Below, piece after piece: positions 5,270-7,750 of a stretch of DNA of 7,750 nt. The notes beneath the pieces were generated by a model. It saw only the letters and a list, made by a program, of their open reading frames with translations, did no database searches and was not told where the DNA came from. This stretch comes from Actinomycetes bacterium. GTDB taxonomy: Bacteria > Actinomycetota > Actinomycetes > Actinomycetales > Cellulomonadaceae. The stretch spans positions 1 to 7,750 of the forward strand of contig JAEWGQ010000398.1 of NCBI GenBank assembly GCA_023388235.1, written 5' to 3'. A program made the position numbers and the translations under genes. Positions within the stretch are counted from its first letter, which is position 1, and every line of letters begins with the position of its first letter.

Positions 5270-5411
5270 TTGCGCTGGCCTGTGCCCGCGATCCCGTATA
5301 ACCCGCGCCCACCAGGCATCGTAGTACGCGATGCCCTGGGGGCCCGTGGCCGGGGGGTCGCGCACCGCCGGGCACGGCGCAGGGAACTCGATCTGCTGGG
5401 AAGGACCCCTC
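5270..5411 (+). promoter_or_regulatory. Structured rpoB 5' leader
   Basis: This is the predicted untranslated leader. CCAGGCATCG (5312-5321) pairs with CGATGCC-C-TGG (5329-5339), a 10-bp stem with one bulged C and a TAGTACG loop. A G-rich stretch follows (GGGGGCCC, 5338-5345; GGGGGG, 5352-5357). No classical riboswitch or tight terminator is recognisable. Confidence 0.5.
5398..5405 (+). promoter_or_regulatory. Shine-Dalgarno site fixing the TTG start of rpoB
   Basis: GGGAAGGA ends 6 nt before TTG 5412, the ideal distance, and shares GGAAGGA with the sites before rplJ and rplL. There is no ATG or GTG at a comparable distance in this frame. The site therefore supports TTG as the initiator. Confidence 0.85.

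Positions 5412-7750
<2,339 letters not shown>

Noticed and set aside
5297..5302. Second rpoB promoter at TATAAC
   Set aside because: The -10 word is good but no acceptable -35 lies at 16-19 bp (nearest TTGCGC is 21 bp away) and there is no extended -10 TG; kept only as a remark.

Overview
The window is very GC-rich, with G/C at almost every third codon position, and carries the rplJ-rplL and rpoB block of a high-GC Gram-positive bacterium. The Ala-rich proteins, the TTG-started rpoB reading MAASRTS, and TANNNT-type -10 boxes suggest an actinobacterium, perhaps Micrococcales such as a Cellulomonas relative. That placement is inferred from sequence style, not from a search.

Layout. (a) 1-96 is the Cys-rich tail of an unidentified gene. 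(b) 158-3082 encodes a 974-residue flavin/iron-sulfur 2-hydroxyacid dehydrogenase (a GlcD-like FAD part fused to a GlcF-like Fe-S/CCG part, YdiJ-like). (c) 3083-3367 holds a promoter and a structured leader of the L10-leader type ending in an attenuator-like hairpin. (d) rplJ (3368-3898) and rplL (3980-4375) follow, separated by a gap with two small hairpins. (e) A strong hairpin at 4429-4462 closes the rplJL unit. (f) 4463-5230 is a gene-free, repeat-rich spacer. (g) The rpoB promoter lies at 5235-5263, with a leader of about 140 nt and a Shine-Dalgarno site before a TTG start at 5412. (h) rpoB runs off the right edge, with 779 codons visible.

How it works together. L10 and L7/L12 form the ribosomal stalk. 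In known systems L10 (with L12) represses its own mRNA by binding the leader. RNA polymerase beta is commonly encoded just downstream; here it has its own promoter as well as possible read-through past the rplL hairpin. The dehydrogenase feeds electrons from a D-2-hydroxyacid to the respiratory chain and has no obvious link to the ribosomal genes beyond position.

The most unusual part is the rplL-rpoB spacer (1,036 bp, stop codon to start codon). It holds two copies of a ~145-bp unit about 92% identical, a third ungapped copy about 76% identical, a conserved 19-bp palindrome, a cluster of CGATCG-centred sub-repeats, a pair of mutually exclusive hairpins, and three tandem G-rich 27-28-bp repeats next to the rpoB promoter. 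No protein-coding gene is supported there. It may be an intergenic repeat family, a regulatory region controlling rpoB, or both.
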